The position numbers and the translations under genes were made by a program. From the NCBI RefSeq assembly GCF_900109345.1, contig NZ_FNZN01000004.1:1-64000 (forward strand): a DNA stretch of 64,000 bases, given 5' to 3'. Position 1 is the stretch's first letter; each line of letters starts with the position of its first letter. A model generated the notes under the pieces. The model worked only from the letters and a program-made list of their open reading frames with translations, was not told the DNA's origin and did no database searches. Shown piece after piece: positions 23,530-33,846 of this stretch. Source of the stretch: Maribacter orientalis (GTDB lineage Bacteria; Bacteroidota; Bacteroidia; Flavobacteriales; Flavobacteriaceae).

Positions 23530-26500
23530 ATGAAAAAACTACATTTAATTCTCGGTATATTCATGTTTGCACAATTCGGCAATGCACAACAAAGCGATTC
23601 ATATGAATCGCTTTGGGAAAAGGTTGAAAAACTTGAGACCGAAGATTTATCTAAATCAGCATTAAAACTAATTGAAACCATATCAAAAAAAGCACGTATT
23701 GAAAAAAACGAGACTCAAATTATAAAGTCACTTCTCTATAAATCAAAATTCGCATTGATTTTAGAGGAAGATGCTGAATTAAATATCGTAAATGATTTTA
23801 AAGCAGAGATAGCTATTGCAGAAGGTTCAACGAAAAACATACTTCACAATTACTTGGCTAATATCTATTGGCAATACTTTCAGCAAAACAGATATACGTT
23901 TTATAATCGTACAACCACTGAAACAAAAGTAGACACCGTTGATTTCAGAACTTGGGACTTAAATACCCTTTTTCAAGAAATTGATACTCATTTTCAAGCA
24001 TCCTTAGAACACCCAGAAGCACTACAGAAGTTACCCATTTCTAATTTTAATGTAATCTTAAATAAAGTAAAGGGATCTTCAGAATTTAGGCCTACGCTAT
24101 TCGACCTTTTAGCGCATAATGCCCTAAGCTTTTATACTACTAGTGAGAATAGCATACAAAAGCCCGCAGATGCCTTTCAAATCGACAACGCAGAGGTATT
24201 GTGTGAGGCATATTCGTTCAGTTTTTTAAATACTTATTCTACTGATACCTATTCACTTCAATCAAAAGCCTTAAAGATTTTCCAGCAGTTAGTTTCTTTT
24301 CACTTTGGTAATGCAGATATACGACCATTGGTATCAGTAGATATTGAACGTTTACTTTTTATACATCAATTTGCAACGTTTGCTGACAAGGACAATTTAT
24401 TAATTGAAGTGCTGCAAAACTCTGCTGAAAGCATTAAAAATAGTCCGCTTTCCGGTTTATATACGTTTGAAATAGCCTATCGATATCAACAAATGGGTGG
24501 CACATACAACCCACAAACCAATGAAGAACATCAATGGAAACTCAAAGAAGCCATTGCGCTGTGTGATAAGGTAATTGCAACATTTCCTAAAAGTAGAGCT
24601 GCAGAAAAGTGCCAAGCATTAAAATCACAAATTGAAACACCGTTTATTCAATTATTGACGGAGAAGCATATACCCAATAATACTATCGGAAGATTATTAG
24701 TTACTTATAAGAACTATGAGACTATTCAGTTAACAGCCTATAAAATTTCTCAAAAACAGTTAAAAGAGCTTAACGAATTATATCCCGAAGCGAAAAAATT
24801 AACCTTCCTTAAAAATCTTCCTGTCCAAACCACATGGAATTCTACACTTAAAACTGAAAACGATTTTCAAACACATAGTACCGAAATTTCTATGCCTGCA
24901 CTGGCAAATGGTTATTATGCCATTGTAGTGCAGGCAAAAGACAAGAGCGATTCAATTTTCAGTTATGAAAGCATACAAGCAACTAATTTTGCACTAAGTG
25001 AAACCCAAACCGATACGCAGCAAATTTATCAAATAATTGATCGTAACAACGGTAAGCCAATTGCAAGCGCCAAAGTGATTTTCAACTATCGCAAGAATTA
25101 CAATTCCCCTGCAAAGAGCGAAAGCTATACGACCGATTCAGATGGTAAATTTTCAATTAAAAAAAGTGAGGATAGTCGAAATAGCATTTACATTACCATT
25201 AAAAAAGATAAAGAGGTAGCCTATTTTGGTGATTTCTACATTAGTAGAAATTATTCTCAAAACACCGCTAGGGTAGATAACTCTTGCTTTCTTTTTACCG
25301 ACCGTAGTATTTATAGACCAGGACAACCTGTATACTTTAAAGGTATTTCCGTACGAAAAGAAAATGGCAAATCGAGCATTATTAAGAACACTACAGTACA
25401 CGTTAAACTTACTGATGTAAATGGTCAAGAAATAGGAACGCAAAAGTTAATTACTAATGAATTTGGCTCATTGTCTGGGGAATTTATTCTACCAATAGGT
25501 GGCCTTACTGGTTTCTTCTCTATTAATGTCTATTCAGATGAACTTAACCTGAACGGTAATAAAAGCTTTTCGGTCGAGGAATATAAGCGTCCGAAATTTG
25601 AAACTTCATTTGACCAAATTACGGAAACCTACAAAGTCAATGACCATATTAAAGTTTCTGGTAACGCGACAGCCTATGCAGGTAGTTCTATCTCAGATGC
25701 TAAAGTAGTGTACAGAGTTAAAAGAATAGTGAATTTCCCTAGGTGGTATTATTGGTATCGCCCCTATTTTAATGACACTCCGCAAGAAATAACATATGGC
25801 GAAACGACCACCGATGCATCAGGGAAATATGAAATTGAATTTAATGCGCTACCCGATACAAGTATAGAGAAAAGCGATCTACCAACATTCAATTATGAAG
25901 TAACGGCAGATGTAACCGATATTAATGGAGAAACACGCAGTACTACAACAAATATATATGTAGGGTATCATTCTCTAAATATAAATTTGATGATATCCTC
26001 TGTTCTTGACAAGAAAGTAAAAGATGCTAAGTTCAGTATTTCTAGCACTAATTTAAATGGCGCATCTGTAGCTGCAACTGGTGTTATTAAATTATACAAG
26101 TTACAAGCACCCGATAATGTTTTACGCCCAAGAACATGGCCTGCTCCAGATTATGCCGGGTTTACAAAACAAGAGTTTAAAAATTTGTATCCGCATGATG
26201 CTTACAAAGATGAGGATAACCCGTTGAATTGGGAGAAAGGTAAAATAGTTTGGAAAACTTCTTTTGACACCGGTAAAGCTTCAGAAATTCTTCTTGGGAA
26301 ACTTAAAAATTGGGGTTCTGGTAAATATGTGATGGAACTAGAGTCTCAAGATAAGTTTGGCCAGGCAGTAAAAGATGTAGCCCTTATTACCTTAACAGGA
26401 GATGAAGACGAATTAGCAGACAATCAATTATTTCAGATTAAAACGGATAAGAACGAGTACTCAATTGGCGACAAAGCAAAGATTACATTTTTATCGAATG

Positions 26501-29500
26501 CAAAAGACCTCAACATTATGGTTAATATTGAAAAAAACCATGAAGTAGTTGATTCGATGCTGATTAACCTGCATAACAATTCAAAAACCATAACGGTACC
26601 CGTAACTGAAAAAGATTTAGGCGGATTTGCCATAAACTACAGTTATGTATTCTTTAACTCATTTCAAGCAAAAAGTCAACCTATTCAAGTACCCTACCCT
26701 AACAGTGATCTACAGATTGAAATCCTTACGTTTAGAGATAAATTAGCGCCAGGCACGGACGAAACTTGGTCATTTAATATAAAGGGGGCTAAAGGGGATA
26801 AAGTGTCGGCAGAGCTATTGGCAAGCATGTATGATGCTTCTTTAGACCAGTTCACTTATCATAATTGGAATTTCGATCCGCTGTATCGCCCAACCTATTA
26901 TTCCTCGAATAGAACAAGTGCTACTAATAGTTTCTCAAAAAGTAATTTCAATACCTATCAAAGTTATGGCGGTTATAGCTTTTCGGAATTAGGATTTGAC
27001 ACGTTGGATTGGTTTGGATTTCATTTTGGCTCTTATGGAAGATTCTATGAAGCGAGATCAAGAAAATTCAAGTCTGCTGCTCCGTTGGTCTCTGGGATCA
27101 TGGAAAGTTCTGTTTCTTTTGAGGAGCTTGACACCGTTGGTTATTCAGATTCTAAAATGGAAGATGAACTTCAAGGTAAGATATCAGGTATAGAAATCAG
27201 TTCAACACAAAAGCCAGAACCCAAAGAAGAAAAATCGGACTTTGATTCGGTTATGATTCGTAAAAACCTTCAAGAAACTGCATTTTTCTTTCCACACCTA
27301 CTAACCGATAAAGATGGGAATGTAACCTTTAGTTTCACAACACCAGAAGCGTTAACTAGATGGAATTTGCAGCTTCTAGCACATACTAAAAACTTAGAGA
27401 GCACTACTAAAAATCTGAGTACGGTAACCCAAAAAGAATTGATGGTGATACCAAATGCTCCTCGTTATTTACGCGAAGGAGATGAAATTATTATCAGTAC
27501 AAAGATTGCCAATTTAACCGAAAAAGCTCTTTCTGGCCAAGCCAAACTAGAATTAATTGATGCGCATACGGGTTTGGATATTTTGCCCCGATTGATTGAA
27601 ACTCCCACAGGAGAACGGTCACATCCTATTGATGAAAGATCTTTTGAATTAGATTCTATGGGAAATACACAAGTTTCGTGGCAATTAAAAATACCCGAAG
27701 GGCTACAAACGGTTCAATATAAAATTATTGCTAAAGCAGGAGACTTTGGTGATGGAGAACAAAATATATTACCTGTATTAACAAACAGAACCTTAGTGAC
27801 CGAGTCGATGCCAATGTGGGTTCGCAGGAACCAGACAAAGACATTTAATTTAGATAAATTGAAGAATGTGTCCTCCGCTACGCTCAAACACCACAAACTG
27901 ACTTTGGAAATCACTTCCAATCCGGCATGGTATGCCGTACAGGCACTACCCTATTTGATGGAGTTTCCATACGAATGCAACGAACAAACATTCTCAAAAT
28001 ATTACGCGAATACCTTGGCAAGCCATATAGCCACTAGTAATCCTAGAATTAAGCAAGTGTTCGAACAATGGGCTAATTCAGATGCCTTACTAAGTAATCT
28101 TGAAAAAAATGAGGAATTAAAATCTCTATTAATTCAAGAAACACCATGGTTACGTGATGCCCAATCGGAGAGCGAGCAAAAGAAACGAATTGGGTTATTG
28201 TTCAACATGAACAAAATGCAGAGTGAGCAAAAACTTGCATTAAACAAATTAATACAAAATCAAAAAGTAAATGGTGCTTGGCCTTGGTTTAATGGCGGGC
28301 CAGATAATAGGTACATTACCCAACATATAATTACCGGCTTAGGCCATTTGAATCACTTAAATGTTACTTCTTCTATCACTAGCAATCAATCTGAGATGAT
28401 TGACAAGGCTATAGCCTATTTAGATAGCGAGTTCGTGAAGGAGTATGAGGAAATGAAGAAGCGCACCACGAGCATTAATGACGACCATTTAAGTGCAACG
28501 CAGATTCATTATTTATATATGCGGAGCTTTTTCAAGGAAATTAAAACCTCTAAAAAAGTTGATGAAGTAATCGCATACTACCTAAATCAAGCGCGAAAGT
28601 ATTGGACAAATAGAGGTTTGTATGCTCAAGGAATGTTGGCATTGACCTTATATAGAATAGACGATATGGGAACCGCCTCCAAAATCTTACGTTCCCTTGA
28701 AGAAAATAGTATTACCAACGAAGAACTAGGTATGTATTGGAAGAAAAATACGAGTTCTTGGTTTTGGCACCAAGCTCCTATTGAAACCCAAGCATTGTTG
28801 ATAGAGGCATTTTCTGAAATTCGCCCAACGGATATAGAGACCATTGACAATCTTAAAATATGGTTGTTAAAAAACAAGCAGACGAATCAATGGAGTACCA
28901 CCAAGGCAACTACCGAAGCTGTATATGCACTATTATTACAAGGAAATGATTGGTTATCGGTAACGGATGCTGTAGATGTTCTGGTAGGAGGTCAAGCAAT
29001 AAACCCTTCTACATTAGAAGATGTAAAAATAGAAGCTGGTACAGGCTATTTTAAAACATCATGGAACGGTAGCGAAATACAACCTAAAATGGGTGAAGTT
29101 CAAATTAGCAAAAAAGGTGATGGAATTGCTTGGGGTGCTTTATACTGGCAATATTTCGAAGATTTAGACAAAATTACATCTGCTGAGACTCCGTTGCAAT
29201 TAAAGAAAAAATTATTCTTGAAAAAGAATACAGCAAAAGGTGAAGTGATTTCAGAAGTAAAAGAGAATTCTTATTTAAAAGTCGGAGACCTTGTTCGAGT
29301 TCGTATCGAATTAAAGTCTGACCGAGATATGGAATTCATTCATATGAAAGATATGCGTGCGGCAGCTTTTGAACCTGTAAATGTGATATCCAGATATAAA
29401 TGGCAAGATGGTTTAGGGTACTATGAAAGCACTAAAGATGCTAGTACAAACTTCTTTTTCGACTATTTACCTAAAGGTGTTTATGTATTTGAATACGATG

Positions 29501-29616
29501 TTCGAGTAAACAACGCTGGTAATTTCAGTAATGGTATTACTACCATACAAAGTATGTATGCACCAGAATTCAGCAGTCACAGTAAAGGGGTTCATGTTGC
29601 CGTGCAAGTTCAATAG
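23530..29616 (+). CDS. Alpha-2-macroglobulin family protein (thioester type)
   Basis: A 2028-residue secreted protein with a cleavable signal (KKLHLILGIFMFAQFGNAQ) rather than the lipobox of E. coli YfhM. Repeated macroglobulin (MG) beta domains run from about residue 550 (LFTDRSIYRPGQPVYFKGI is the classic MG1 entry). The A2M core follows with RWNLQLLAHTKN, and the thioester motif C-N-E-Q starts at C1483 in PYECNEQTFSKYY. The C-terminal part is the TED and receptor-like domains. It should trap proteases in the periplasm or at the surface, with the thioester forming a covalent bond. An unusual Ser/Tyr-rich insert at about residues 1130-1230 carries a LQGKISGIEI peptide like TonB-receptor plug motifs. 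It ends in a strong shared terminator. Confidence 0.92.
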   Translation: MKKLHLILGIFMFAQFGNAQQSDSYESLWEKVEKLETEDLSKSALKLIETISKKARIEKNETQIIKSLLYKSKFALILEEDAELNIVNDFKAEIAIAEGSTKNILHNYLANIYWQYFQQNRYTFYNRTTTETKVDTVDFRTWDLNTLFQEIDTHFQASLEHPEALQKLPISNFNVILNKVKGSSEFRPTLFDLLAHNALSFYTTSENSIQKPADAFQIDNAEVLCEAYSFSFLNTYSTDTYSLQSKALKIFQQLVSFHFGNADIRPLVSVDIERLLFIHQFATFADKDNLLIEVLQNSAESIKNSPLSGLYTFEIAYRYQQMGGTYNPQTNEEHQWKLKEAIALCDKVIATFPKSRAAEKCQALKSQIETPFIQLLTEKHIPNNTIGRLLVTYKNYETIQLTAYKISQKQLKELNELYPEAKKLTFLKNLPVQTTWNSTLKTENDFQTHSTEISMPALANGYYAIVVQAKDKSDSIFSYESIQATNFALSETQTDTQQIYQIIDRNNGKPIASAKVIFNYRKNYNSPAKSESYTTDSDGKFSIKKSEDSRNSIYITIKKDKEVAYFGDFYISRNYSQNTARVDNSCFLFTDRSIYRPGQPVYFKGISVRKENGKSSIIKNTTVHVKLTDVNGQEIGTQKLITNEFGSLSGEFILPIGGLTGFFSINVYSDELNLNGNKSFSVEEYKRPKFETSFDQITETYKVNDHIKVSGNATAYAGSSISDAKVVYRVKRIVNFPRWYYWYRPYFNDTPQEITYGETTTDASGKYEIEFNALPDTSIEKSDLPTFNYEVTADVTDINGETRSTTTNIYVGYHSLNINLMISSVLDKKVKDAKFSISSTNLNGASVAATGVIKLYKLQAPDNVLRPRTWPAPDYAGFTKQEFKNLYPHDAYKDEDNPLNWEKGKIVWKTSFDTGKASEILLGKLKNWGSGKYVMELESQDKFGQAVKDVALITLTGDEDELADNQLFQIKTDKNEYSIGDKAKITFLSNAKDLNIMVNIEKNHEVVDSMLINLHNNSKTITVPVTEKDLGGFAINYSYVFFNSFQAKSQPIQVPYPNSDLQIEILTFRDKLAPGTDETWSFNIKGAKGDKVSAELLASMYDASLDQFTYHNWNFDPLYRPTYYSSNRTSATNSFSKSNFNTYQSYGGYSFSELGFDTLDWFGFHFGSYGRFYEARSRKFKSAAPLVSGIMESSVSFEELDTVGYSDSKMEDELQGKISGIEISSTQKPEPKEEKSDFDSVMIRKNLQETAFFFPHLLTDKDGNVTFSFTTPEALTRWNLQLLAHTKNLESTTKNLSTVTQKELMVIPNAPRYLREGDEIIISTKIANLTEKALSGQAKLELIDAHTGLDILPRLIETPTGERSHPIDERSFELDSMGNTQVSWQLKIPEGLQTVQYKIIAKAGDFGDGEQNILPVLTNRTLVTESMPMWVRRNQTKTFNLDKLKNVSSATLKHHKLTLEITSNPAWYAVQALPYLMEFPYECNEQTFSKYYANTLASHIATSNPRIKQVFEQWANSDALLSNLEKNEELKSLLIQETPWLRDAQSESEQKKRIGLLFNMNKMQSEQKLALNKLIQNQKVNGAWPWFNGGPDNRYITQHIITGLGHLNHLNVTSSITSNQSEMIDKAIAYLDSEFVKEYEEMKKRTTSINDDHLSATQIHYLYMRSFFKEIKTSKKVDEVIAYYLNQARKYWTNRGLYAQGMLALTLYRIDDMGTASKILRSLEENSITNEELGMYWKKNTSSWFWHQAPIETQALLIEAFSEIRPTDIETIDNLKIWLLKNKQTNQWSTTKATTEAVYALLLQGNDWLSVTDAVDVLVGGQAINPSTLEDVKIEAGTGYFKTSWNGSEIQPKMGEVQISKKGDGIAWGALYWQYFEDLDKITSAETPLQLKKKLFLKKNTAKGEVISEVKENSYLKVGDLVRVRIELKSDRDMEFIHMKDMRAAAFEPVNVISRYKWQDGLGYYESTKDASTNFFFDYLPKGVYVFEYDVRVNNAGNFSNGITTIQSMYAPEFSSHSKGVHVAVQVQ

Positions 29617-29729
29617 AACATAGTTAAGTAATCTGTTGATGAATTATCATCAACTTACAGATTGCCATGTATCTTCCAAAGACGAATTAATAATCTTCTT
29701 ATACCTCATTGAAAAAAAACATAAAAAAA

Positions 29730-29748
29730 GGCGCTACTATGTAGCGCC
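29730..29748. terminator. Bidirectional terminator between A2M and M13 genes
   Basis: GGCGCTAC-TAT-GTAGCGCC is a perfect 8-bp stem flanked by A-rich sequence on the left and a T-run on the right. It serves the + strand A2M gene and the - strand peptidase. Confidence 0.9.
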
Positions 29749-29771
29749 TTTCTAATACTATATACTAAGAT

Positions 29772-31820
29772 CTACCAAATACTCACTCTCTTTTCAGGAG
29801 CAAGGTACATGGCATCACCTTCTTTAATACCAAAAGCATCGTAAAACTCTTGAATATTTAAAAGTGGTTGAGTTGCTCTAACCATTCCTGGAGAATGTGG
29901 ATCCGTCTTAATTTGTGTTCTTAAGGCTTCATCTCTACTCTTAGTTCTCCAAACTGTTGCCCAAGACATAAAAAAGCGTTGCTCAGGAGTAAAACCATCA
30001 ATATCTTCAGGACGGCCATTCTCTGCATAGTATCTTTGAAGCCCGTCATAAGCACCTAATAATCCACCTAAATCACCAATATTCTCACCTAAGGTGAATT
30101 TACCATTTACATTAACGCCTTCTAATACCGAAACGCTATCATACTGTACTGCCAAAGCATCGGCTCTTTCAGTAAAGGCTTTCAAATCTTCATCTGTCCA
30201 CCAGTTTTTTAAATTACCATCAGCATCGAAACGAGAACCACTATCATCGAATGCATGTGAAATTTCATGTCCGATAACGGCACCAATTCCGCCATAATTT
30301 ACTGCCTCATCTGCCGTGTAATTATAAAATGGAGGTTGTAGAATCGCAGCTGGAAAAACAATCTCGTTGTTCAATGGATTAAAATATGCATTTACAGTTT
30401 GTGGAGACATTCCCCATTCCGTTTTATCCACAGGCTCCCCTATTTCAGCAAAGTTTTTTAATTCGCCCCATTTATCAACAGCTGTCATATTCTCGAAATA
30501 CGATTTATCCTTCGATACATTCATAGTAGAATAATCTTCCCATTTATCTGGATAGGCAATCTTCACGGTAAATTTGTCTAACTTCTCAATTGCTTTTGTT
30601 TTGGTCGAATCGCTCATCCAATCCAAAACAGAAATACGCTCTTTGAAGGCCTCTATGACATTGGCAATCATTAATTCCGCTTTTGCCTTTGCCTCTGGTG
30701 GAAATTTAGCATCAACATACAACTGACCTAAAGCTTCACCAACAGTATTATTCACAGTTGCTAAGGCACGCTCATCTGCAGCACGTTGTTCTTTTGCACC
30801 ACTTAAATATTTGCTGTAAAATTCCCAATCAGCTGTTTCTATATCGGTAGTAAGTCTTCCCGCTGCACTATTAAAAGTATCCCATCTCACCAAACTCTTT
30901 ATATCTTCTATTGGTGTTTCCTTTAAAAATTTATCTAATGCTTCGGTATACCTTAACTGAGTTACTAAAAGCGTGTCGAATTTTTTAGTAATACCTAAAT
31001 CAGAAATAAGTTTATTTAAATCTATTGTCGTTAACATCTTGTCTGCATCGGCGATAGATCTCGGGTTATTATAATTTCTGGCATCCCTACTTTCAACCTT
31101 ATCCAATCTTGGTTCAGCAAGTTTAGTTTCCATAGCAAGAATTTTGTCGGCAGCTTTTGTAGCGTCTGCTTCCGTATCCCCTAACCTTTGCAGCATTTTT
31201 GAGATGTGCTTTTTATACTCCTCACGAATTTCGATAGATTTTTCATCTTGCTCTAAGTAGAAATCACGGTCTGGGAGTCCTAATCCATTAGCACCTAAAT
31301 AAACAGCGTTCATACTACTATTATTTAAATCGGCCCCAGCTCCGATACTTAAAAACGGGGAAGAAACAGCGGCATTGGTAGCTAGAACAGTTTGTAAATC
31401 CTTTAAATTCTTCACTGAAGCGATAGCTTCCAATGCAGGTTGTAGAGGAGTAATACCAGCTTCATTTCTTGCTGCTGAATCTAATTTCGTGTCAAAAATC
31501 GCCAATGCTTTTGCCTGATCCGTATCTGCTGCATAGTTTCCACTTTCCTTTGCAGTAGCCAATATTTTTAAAACATCATCATCTGTAGATTTACGAAGTA
31601 CACTAAACCCACCCCAACTTGTTCTATCATCTGGAATTTCAGTAAACTTCATCCAGTTTCCATTTACGTAGTTATAGAAATCTGATTTAGGATTTTGTGT
31701 AGTATCCATATTAGCTATAACGATACCAGGTATTTTGTCTACCTCAGCGGTAGTTTTGGCTTCTTCTTTGCAAGAGGATAATGCTACCAAACCAGCAGCT
31801 AACAAATAAATTTTTTTCAT
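29772..31820 (-). CDS. pepO: M13-family zinc metallopeptidase lipoprotein (PepO/neprilysin-like)
   Basis: A 682-residue protein with lipoprotein signal (YLLAAGLVALSSC). The zinc site HEISH is in VIGHEISHAFDDSG, and the third ligand Glu is in TLGENIGDLGGLLGAYD. NAYFNPLNNEIVFPA is the substrate-binding NAY motif. The long N-terminal helical lobe (residues 40-430) is standard for M13. It cleaves small peptides outside the cytoplasm. It is monocistronic, and converges with the A2M gene on a shared terminator. Confidence 0.93.
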   Translation of the reverse strand: MKKIYLLAAGLVALSSCKEEAKTTAEVDKIPGIVIANMDTTQNPKSDFYNYVNGNWMKFTEIPDDRTSWGGFSVLRKSTDDDVLKILATAKESGNYAADTDQAKALAIFDTKLDSAARNEAGITPLQPALEAIASVKNLKDLQTVLATNAAVSSPFLSIGAGADLNNSSMNAVYLGANGLGLPDRDFYLEQDEKSIEIREEYKKHISKMLQRLGDTEADATKAADKILAMETKLAEPRLDKVESRDARNYNNPRSIADADKMLTTIDLNKLISDLGITKKFDTLLVTQLRYTEALDKFLKETPIEDIKSLVRWDTFNSAAGRLTTDIETADWEFYSKYLSGAKEQRAADERALATVNNTVGEALGQLYVDAKFPPEAKAKAELMIANVIEAFKERISVLDWMSDSTKTKAIEKLDKFTVKIAYPDKWEDYSTMNVSKDKSYFENMTAVDKWGELKNFAEIGEPVDKTEWGMSPQTVNAYFNPLNNEIVFPAAILQPPFYNYTADEAVNYGGIGAVIGHEISHAFDDSGSRFDADGNLKNWWTDEDLKAFTERADALAVQYDSVSVLEGVNVNGKFTLGENIGDLGGLLGAYDGLQRYYAENGRPEDIDGFTPEQRFFMSWATVWRTKSRDEALRTQIKTDPHSPGMVRATQPLLNIQEFYDAFGIKEGDAMYLAPEKRVSIW

Positions 31821-32079
31821 AGTTGTGTTAATTAACGTATTGATATATGACGTTTAATTTAAGATTTGTTACAAAAATAAAATTAATAACCATATCACCA
31901 TTTAGCCTAATAAAATATTGGGCTTTAATGACCTAAAATTAATGAAAGTTTGTTGATCGTTATAAACCTAACCCCTATTAGTATGGTTTACTCATTGAAA
32001 CTGCCAACACCCTCATTACCTATTTGTATTGCTAGAGCCTCACTATACTTTAGAAGTATACATATAAAACCACTGAATT

Positions 32080-32811
32080 ATGAAAAGCACATTAACAATT
32101 ATCGTAAAAGACCCATGCACAGAAAAATTCACTAATTTTAGTAAAACCGACCACGAAGGATTCTGTAAAAGTTGCCAAAAAGAAGTCTTTGATTTCACTA
32201 AATTTTCAGATAAGGAACTCGTTAGTCATCTAAATTCAACAAGAAACAAAACTTGCGGTAAGTTTAAAGCATCGCAACTTACAACCTATGAAACCAATTC
32301 TTTATACACTATGAACAATTCAATACTTTCAAAAGGAATAGGAATGATGACCTTATCGTTCTTGGCGTTATATACTTCGCCAATTAACGGGCAAGAAACA
32401 GCACGTATTGAAACTGGCATCGAGGTAGTTTCAACAGAAACACTGAGTAAAATTGACATTATTGAAACTGAACAAGAACAATTTTTAGTGAAGGGCACGG
32501 TGCTCGATGAAGCCAATGAACCGCTACCGGGAGTTAATGTTGTACTTAAGGGTACAACTGTAGGTATTCAAACAGATATTGATGGAAAGTATGAGTTTCC
32601 GCAAGAACTAGAGGTAAATGATGTTTTGGTGTTCAGTTATATTGGTTATGAAACCAAAACACATAAAGTTGCCACCAGCAAATCCTTTACCGTAGTCGTT
32701 AATATTATGTTTGACACTTATGATGTTGAACTAATGGGTGAAGTTGTAATCGAAGGGGCTTATAGTAGCAAAAGAAATATATTTCAAAAGTTCATTTCCA
32801 TCTTCAAATAA
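32080..32811 (+). CDS. Carboxypeptidase-regulatory-domain protein with Cys-rich N-terminus
   Basis: A 243-residue protein. The N-terminal part (residues 1-75) carries spaced cysteines (CTEKFTNF, GFCKSCQKEVFDFT, KTCGKF), perhaps a small metal-binding module. A membrane or linker helix near residue 95 (MMTLSFLALYTSP) follows, then a CarboxypepD_reg-like beta domain (KGTVLDEANEPLPGVNVVLKGT; IDGKYEFPQ; VFSYIGYETK) like the N-terminal domain of SusC-type receptors. Its last codons abut the start of the transglutaminase-like gene, so they form an operon. Function is unknown. Confidence 0.75.
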   Translation: MKSTLTIIVKDPCTEKFTNFSKTDHEGFCKSCQKEVFDFTKFSDKELVSHLNSTRNKTCGKFKASQLTTYETNSLYTMNNSILSKGIGMMTLSFLALYTSPINGQETARIETGIEVVSTETLSKIDIIETEQEQFLVKGTVLDEANEPLPGVNVVLKGTTVGIQTDIDGKYEFPQELEVNDVLVFSYIGYETKTHKVATSKSFTVVVNIMFDTYDVELMGEVVIEGAYSSKRNIFQKFISIFK

Positions 32812-33830
32812 TGAGAATAGCATTTGTATTCTGGTTAGTATCATTTCATTTCTCTTTCGCTCAGCGTTCAGATTTTAATGGCATTAGTTTCAAAAAAGCT
32901 GATAGTGTTGCAGAGGTTTATAAAGGAGAAGGTTTAAGAAATTTGCCTGTACTCACTTATAATTTAACAGCACCATTAGATACCGATGTTGAAAAATTTA
33001 GGGCAATCTACACCTGGATAAGCTCAAATATCGAGAATGATTATTCTTCGTATTTAAAAATCAGCAATAAAAGAAAGAGGCTTGTCAATGATAGGCAAGC
33101 CTTTTTAGATTGGAACAATAGCATGACACCCCAAGTCTTCGACAGGTTACTTACCGAACGAAAAACGGCATGTACAGGGTATGCATATTTGGTTAAAGAA
33201 ATGGCTAATCTTGCTGGCTTCAAGTGCGAAATTATTGATGGCTATGGACGCACACCAACATTGATATTAAAAGAGGATAGCGCACCAAATCATTCGTGGA
33301 ATAGAATTGAAATAAACAATACATGGTATGTCTGTGATGCTACTTGGTCTGCCGGGCAAACTATTCTCGAGGATGGAAACCCGAAATTTGAATCAGATTA
33401 TTTCGATGGGTATTTTTTTGCGGAACCCGAATTGTTCGCGAAAAATCATTTTTCAATAAATAAAGAGGAAATACGGTTAAAGGACACGGAAAGTTTTACA
33501 GGGTTTATTGAAGGACCGGTTATTTATAAGGAAGCTTTTTTAGCTCCCATAATTCCCTTAAGCCCTGAAAAGATGAAAGTCTATATTAAAAAGGGCGATG
33601 TAGTTACATTCAAGTTAGATGCTCCAAATAATATCAATGACAATAACTTTCAATTACTAATAAATACTGGAGGCCGACAAAAAACAATTCAGCCTAACAT
33701 CTTACGAAACCTAAACAAAATCAGTTTGCTTTATCGTTTTGAAAAAACAGGTTTACACGATGTGCATATTTTGATTGATGATGACCTCATTGCCACGTAT
33801 GTAGTAAAAGTGAAAAACGCTCGATACTAA
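32811..33830 (+). CDS. Secreted transglutaminase-like (cysteine protease fold) protein
   Basis: A 339-residue protein with a signal peptide (AFVFWLVSFHFSFAQ). The transglutaminase core shows Cys in KTACTGYAYLVKEMANLAG, His in APNHSWNRIEI and Asp in WYVCDATWSAG, a complete Cys-His-Asp triad. A C-terminal beta domain (about residues 220-339) ends in HDVHILIDDDLIATY. Such proteins are proteases or cross-linkers acting outside the cytoplasm. Its start codon overlaps the stop region of the preceding gene. Confidence 0.85.
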   Translation: MRIAFVFWLVSFHFSFAQRSDFNGISFKKADSVAEVYKGEGLRNLPVLTYNLTAPLDTDVEKFRAIYTWISSNIENDYSSYLKISNKRKRLVNDRQAFLDWNNSMTPQVFDRLLTERKTACTGYAYLVKEMANLAGFKCEIIDGYGRTPTLILKEDSAPNHSWNRIEINNTWYVCDATWSAGQTILEDGNPKFESDYFDGYFFAEPELFAKNHFSINKEEIRLKDTESFTGFIEGPVIYKEAFLAPIIPLSPEKMKVYIKKGDVVTFKLDAPNNINDNNFQLLINTGGRQKTIQPNILRNLNKISLLYRFEKTGLHDVHILIDDDLIATYVVKVKNARY

Positions 33831-33846
33831 GCGTGATTAAATAAAC

